Assembly (NCBI GenBank): GCA_004194705.1
Contig: SADC01001336.1
Location: 248,001-312,000 of the forward strand
Direction of reading: 5' to 3'
Source of the DNA: Ditylenchus dipsaci
Taxonomy: Eukaryota > Nematoda > Chromadorea > Rhabditida > Anguinidae
Length of the DNA: 64,000 nucleotides
Shown: positions 60,612-64,000 of the stretch, piece after piece
How the letters are laid out: every line of letters begins with the position of its first letter
Position numbering within the stretch: position 1 is the stretch's first letter
Notes under the pieces: model-generated
The model's input: the letters and a program-made list of their open reading frames with translations, nothing else
Database searches by the model: none
Told to the model about the DNA's origin: nothing
Translations under genes and position numbers: made by a program

Positions 60612-61501
60612 CCGTATTTCTTCTAATAAGCGGGCAGTCTCTAATATTTGGGCAGTCTTCAATAAACGGGCACCCTAGGAGGTGACTGGAAAATAAACGG
60701 CCAGTCTCCAATAAACGGGTTTACCACTTTTTGATTCTTGTTTACGAATAAATTTACGGGTACTTCTTGAGTTGATTTTTGAAGAATGACCCAAAACACG
60801 TTTTAACTACTTTTTCTGGCTTACTACCATACAAGAAACATCACTGAAAAGTTTCTCATCTTAAAATTTAAAGTTTTTTTGAAAATTGCTTTCAGCTAAT
60901 CAAAAATAGATGGTTTTTTAGGTACTCCAGGATTCTATTACAGTACCGCTAATTTATGACATTAAATAACTCCCGTCAAATTACCCCTATATAAGATACA
61001 CCTCGTTATAAGATACAGCTGGGGTCGGTCCCTGGGTGTATCTTATAACGAGGTTCGACTGTATTTTAATTTTATAAATTTACATTTGTTTCCAGAAATT
61101 TTCGACCATTTAGGATTAGTCAAGGGTTTGCCAACGATTGTTAGGGCAGACTCAAACATTTTTTTCGGAGTAAAAAATGTGCAAAAACATGCTTGAGCCT
61201 GTTATAGCATACGCTGGGCTACCCTTTTCTAAATCTGATAATAAATAAGTGATAAATAATTGAAAAACGACCCTAGAGTACCCAAAAAGACCAGCTTCAA
61301 GAAGTCAAAGCTAATTTTTCAAAAAACAAAAGTAGTTTATAACGTGTTTTTGGGTCAATATTAAAAAATTACGGCCACGGGCTAAACTCAAGAAGTAACA
61401 AATTTTGATCGAACAAATAAACACGCAGTCTCTAATAAACGGGCACCCTAGGAGGCGATTGTAAAATAAATGGGCATGCTCGCTTATCAGAAGAAATACG
61501 G
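60612..61501. mobile_element. Family E TA-site element, copy 5
   Basis: Left CCGTATTTCTTCTAATAAGC after TA at 60610; right end AGAAGAAATACGG at 61489-61501. The arms repeat AATAAACGGGCACCCTAGGA and CAGTCTCTAATA. It contains a pogo-like fragment near 60990-61065. Confidence 0.6.
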
Positions 61502-61521
61502 CAGTCAACAAATTTCACATA

Positions 61522-61707
61522 CAGTCAAACCTCGATAAACCGCCACCCCACGGGACCGATCCGAGGATCACGGATTATAAAGGTGGCGGTTTAGCGGGGT
61601 AAACTTTGTTGAGTTTTTCTGACGGCTAACCAAATCGGGCTTATCGAGGGTGGCGGTTTATCGAGGGTGGCGGTTTAGCGGGGTGGCGGATTATCGAGGT
61701 TTGACTG
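61522..61707. mobile_element. pogo/Tigger-like MITE, 186 bp
   Basis: TA|CAGTCAAACCTCGATAAAC on the left and TTATCGAGGTTTGACTG|TA on the right, with repeats of GGTGGCGGTTTATCGAGGG inside. CAGTCRAACCTC ends with TA duplication are typical of pogo-group MITEs. Related half-copies: 25085-25172, 30700-30755, 60985-61067. Confidence 0.75.
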
Positions 61708-61754
61708 TAGCTAACATATTTTACACTAGGGTGACCGAATTATGAGTGCAGCAT

Positions 61755-62663
61755 TTAACACTGGAATACCTGATTGTACTAAGAGTACATCCTGGTTCAG
61801 AAATTCAAGTTGAACACGATAGTGAAAAAAAATTAAGAAAAAATCACTATTCGCTGGTCAGCTGCTCCTACGAACCAACCAAGTCCCGATTTTTAAGTAC
61901 GATACTTCAAGAGGGCAGATCTCGTCAATTTCTATCATCGAATACTATCATTTATAACTCAAAAGAAAGCGCAGATTACGGGCTTTCTAATGAGGTATCA
62001 TTGAGATTTTTATGACAATTAAATGAAAAAACTTTACTTCAAAGAAATAACTGCCTCATTTTTCGAAACGTTGTTAACACATACGAACGGAAGAAAGAGT
62101 GTGATAAAGTCATTTTCTTAGTTATCGAGGTATACCATTCGACGGAACAAGAAAAACTCCACCAGAAATAGATTTGACGTATGGTAAAAAGAAGCTTTGT
62201 GAGTGTTTAGCGAGACTCTAAAAAAATTCAAATTCAATTTGACGTAAAACTCATATTTCGCTAAAGAAACCCCAATTTTTGACACTGGATTCGTGTTCAG
62301 CATGGTCGATTTGATAAACATTTGATAAACAAGTCTATTTGATAAACAACGTTTTGAAAAATGACCCAATTTTTTCTTTGAAGTAAAATTTTCACATTTT
62401 ATTGTCATAAATACCTTAATTATATCTCATCAGAAAGCCCGCAATCTACGATTTTTTAAAAGCTATACATCACTGTATTCAATAATGGAAATCGACGAGA
62501 TCGGTTCTCTTGAAGTTTCATACGCAAAAATTGTGACTTGGTTGTCTCGTAGGGGCAGCTGACCCGCGAATAGTGATTTTTTCTTAATTTTTTTCACCAT
62601 CGTTTTCAGCGTGAAATTTTGCACCGGGATGTACTCTCAATACAATCAGGCATTCTAGTGTTA
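61755..62663. repeat. Palindrome with roughly 280-base arms
   Basis: Left TTAACACTGGAATACCTGATT mirrors right AATCAGGCATTCTAGTGTTAA; inner arms include TCACTATTCGC/GCGAATAGTGA and GCAGCTGACC-like segments, with visible divergence. Open frames within it are not taken as genes. Confidence 0.65.
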
Positions 62664-62774
62664 AATTATCATGGTACAGTCAACGCTATTAATCATGACA
62701 CTCAAGGAACCGGCCAAGGACGGGGTGTGATATCTTCTTTACCTCAAGTTTTTAAGACTTTCGACGACCACGTC

Positions 62775-62925
62775 AGTACCGCCCCTGGGTACCCCCTACT
62801 GGATATCATCACCTGAGGAACACCACTTGGGCACTACCAATTGGGTACACTACCTCGGTACCATCACCTGGGTAGCACCAATTGGGCACCAACACCTGGG
62901 CACCACCAATTGAGTACCGCTACTA
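62775..62925. repeat. Minisatellite of CACCACCTGGGTAC-like units
   Basis: About ten 15-base units alternating CACCTGGGTACC and CCAATTGGGCACC. Related degenerate arrays lie at 8225-8310 and 31725-31995. Confidence 0.65.
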
Positions 62926-63442
62926 CTATTTCTTTAAGGCGTGGCACAGTGAATAAACATTAGTGGTTGTTGGCTCAAAATTAAGCGCATGTTCGACCCC
63001 GCCTGGTAGCACGCTAGTTATTTTGGCTTGCTTCGCTATTTTTAGAAGTGATTTGACTTTTTGACAAATTCTGAATCCTATTAATGATTTTCGGTGCTTA
63101 TAAGAATGAACTGAATTTTTGTATTTCAAAGCATTTTTGAAAAGGGTTAACATTTTGCATGTTATCGAGGAAATTTAAATTTATTTGGAAGCTCGTTAAA
63201 ATATGAACCAGATAAGTGTTTTAGCTGCGCAAAATTGTTCTCGTATAAAAAAATACTACCAAAAATTAAAACAACCCGAAATGAACCGCTAGTAGCACCT
63301 TTTCAGAGAATTTTTCATCCTATCTTGTTCAGCGTAAAACTCCAAACAAAAATGCCCGCATTAGTACAAACAGCCTTTCAAGTGTTATATATGTGCAAAA
63401 AAATCATAAAAATAACAAAGTTATAATGAATAAATATTAATT

Positions 63443-63592
63443 TTAGCCAAGTTGGTTCCGTAGCTGTTTAAAGTAAACATCAGCCTCCATGTCTTGTGCC
63501 ACTTTCTTTGCTAAGCTTTTTGTGGAGTTCTCCATTTTCAGCCTCAGCCACAGGAATACGGCAAAAGTGCAGAATACATACCAGTTCACAAG
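63443..63592 (-). CDS. Last exon of a second Srab/Sra-like chemoreceptor
   Basis: A TTTTAG acceptor precedes 49 codons and a TAA. The peptide starts LVNWYVFCTFAVFLWLRLK and ends YFKQLRNQLG; it aligns without gaps, apart from one residue in the linker, with the last exon of the receptor at 956-9428, beginning at the same codon phase after the same kind of acceptor. It holds TM7 and the cytoplasmic tail. Earlier exons are not found within 400 bases upstream on this strand and presumably lie beyond position 64000, so the gene is partial here. It overlaps no other exon but interleaves with the opposite-strand exons at 63727-63992, so one of the two may sit in the other's intron. It could also be an orphan exon copy. 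Confidence 0.7.
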   Translation of the reverse strand, partial: LVNWYVFCTFAVFLWLRLKMENSTKSLAKKVAQDMEADVYFKQLRNQLG

Positions 63593-63726
63593 CTAAAACG
63601 AAAATTAAATTATTTAAAATTTTGAGTTTAGTTTTATTGTTTTTTGATAATTCTGCCAAAAAGCTAAAAAAGTTCAGACTTCATGTACATTTATTACTTT
63701 TCTTATTTCAAATTTTGATTATTTAG

Positions 63727-63992
63727 AATGTGATGTTATTCTACGCCGAGCTTTTTGGCCATTACAAAAGATTTGGTCAGGACATTATGACTGCCAGAAA
63801 TCGAAAAAGATTCACAGGCAGGTCAATATATATTTATAGTTAATATTTAACTGTGTATTTTAGCTGCCCATCCTTGTGCTGATACAAGATTTTTTCTCAA
63901 GTGGTAAGTCGAAAAAGAAATTAGGAAATTCTGGCTCATTCGGAAGCCCACCTACAAGCCTAGCCGACCTACAACTATTTGAAGTTCAATAA
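63727..63992 (+). CDS. 3' exons of an unidentified gene
   Basis: Exon 63727-63821 (acceptor TTATTTAG) reads CDVILRRAFWPLQKIW and ends KSKKIHRQ; a 42-base GT-AG intron leads in phase 0 to 63864-63992, LPILVLIQDFFSSGKSKKK then GNSGSFGSPPTSLADLQLF and TAA. AATAAA overlaps the stop (63988-63993), which supports a gene end. A strong GTAAGT at 63905 inside the second exon could instead be a donor leading beyond the window. No family is recognised. An upstream exon ending in phase 1 was not found. It lies opposite the receptor exon at 63443-63592. Confidence 0.45.
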
Positions 63993-64000
63993 AATGTTTT

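Noticed and set aside
61746..62015. 89-codon plus-strand frame
   Set aside because: It lies wholly inside the left arm of the 61755-62663 palindrome.

Overview
The window looks like AT-rich genomic DNA from a nematode. It contains a complete gene for an Srab/Sra-type seven-transmembrane chemoreceptor, a family known only from nematodes, and the last exon of a second one. Many introns are 43-60 bases long with TTTCAG/TTTTAG acceptors, as in nematodes, although several have been stretched to 2-5 kb by transposons. No bacterial operons, rRNA or convincing tRNA genes were seen. Gene models come from reading splice sites and protein patterns by eye; nothing was searched against a database.

Layout. 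956-9428 (+): six-exon Srab-like receptor of 339 residues. 13363-19250 (-): last exons of a low-complexity Ser/Pro/Asn-rich protein with a roughly 5 kb transposon-filled intron, and 12239-12399 (-) a separate exon pair. 19.3-34.4 kb: almost entirely repeats, including an internally deleted ISXO2/Merlin-type transposon (32485-33649). 34430-37763 (+): HspBP1/Fes1-like Hsp70 nucleotide-exchange factor, with a 1.8 kb palindrome sitting over and after its fifth exon. 39920-41936 (-): secreted or membrane protein with three thrombospondin type 1 repeats. 43292-52856 (-): nine-exon BPI/LBP/CETP-type lipid-binding protein, about 574 residues. 54021-54182 (+): possible small hydrophobic protein. 59888-60257 (+): 3' end of a basic, coiled-type protein gene. 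63443-63592 (-): last exon of a second Srab-like receptor. 63727-63992 (+): 3' end of an unidentified gene.

The rest is a dense, nested collection of short inverted-repeat elements. At least six families can be told apart by their ends and target duplications: hAT-like (8-bp duplications), TTAA-site elements, TA-site elements starting CCGTATTT, pogo/Tigger-like elements starting CAGTC, CAGGGTG mariner-like elements and Harbinger-like elements (TTA/TAA). The most striking pattern is that many hAT-like or foldback elements, otherwise unrelated in sequence, have arms built from a short motif repeated many times, and each element uses its own motif.

Several gene models need single-base corrections in homopolymers (thrombospondin gene, BPI-like gene, HspBP1-like gene) although splice sites are intact. 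This suggests long-read consensus errors rather than pseudogenes, and it limits how literally the frames should be taken. The genes are functionally unrelated and do not form a pathway.
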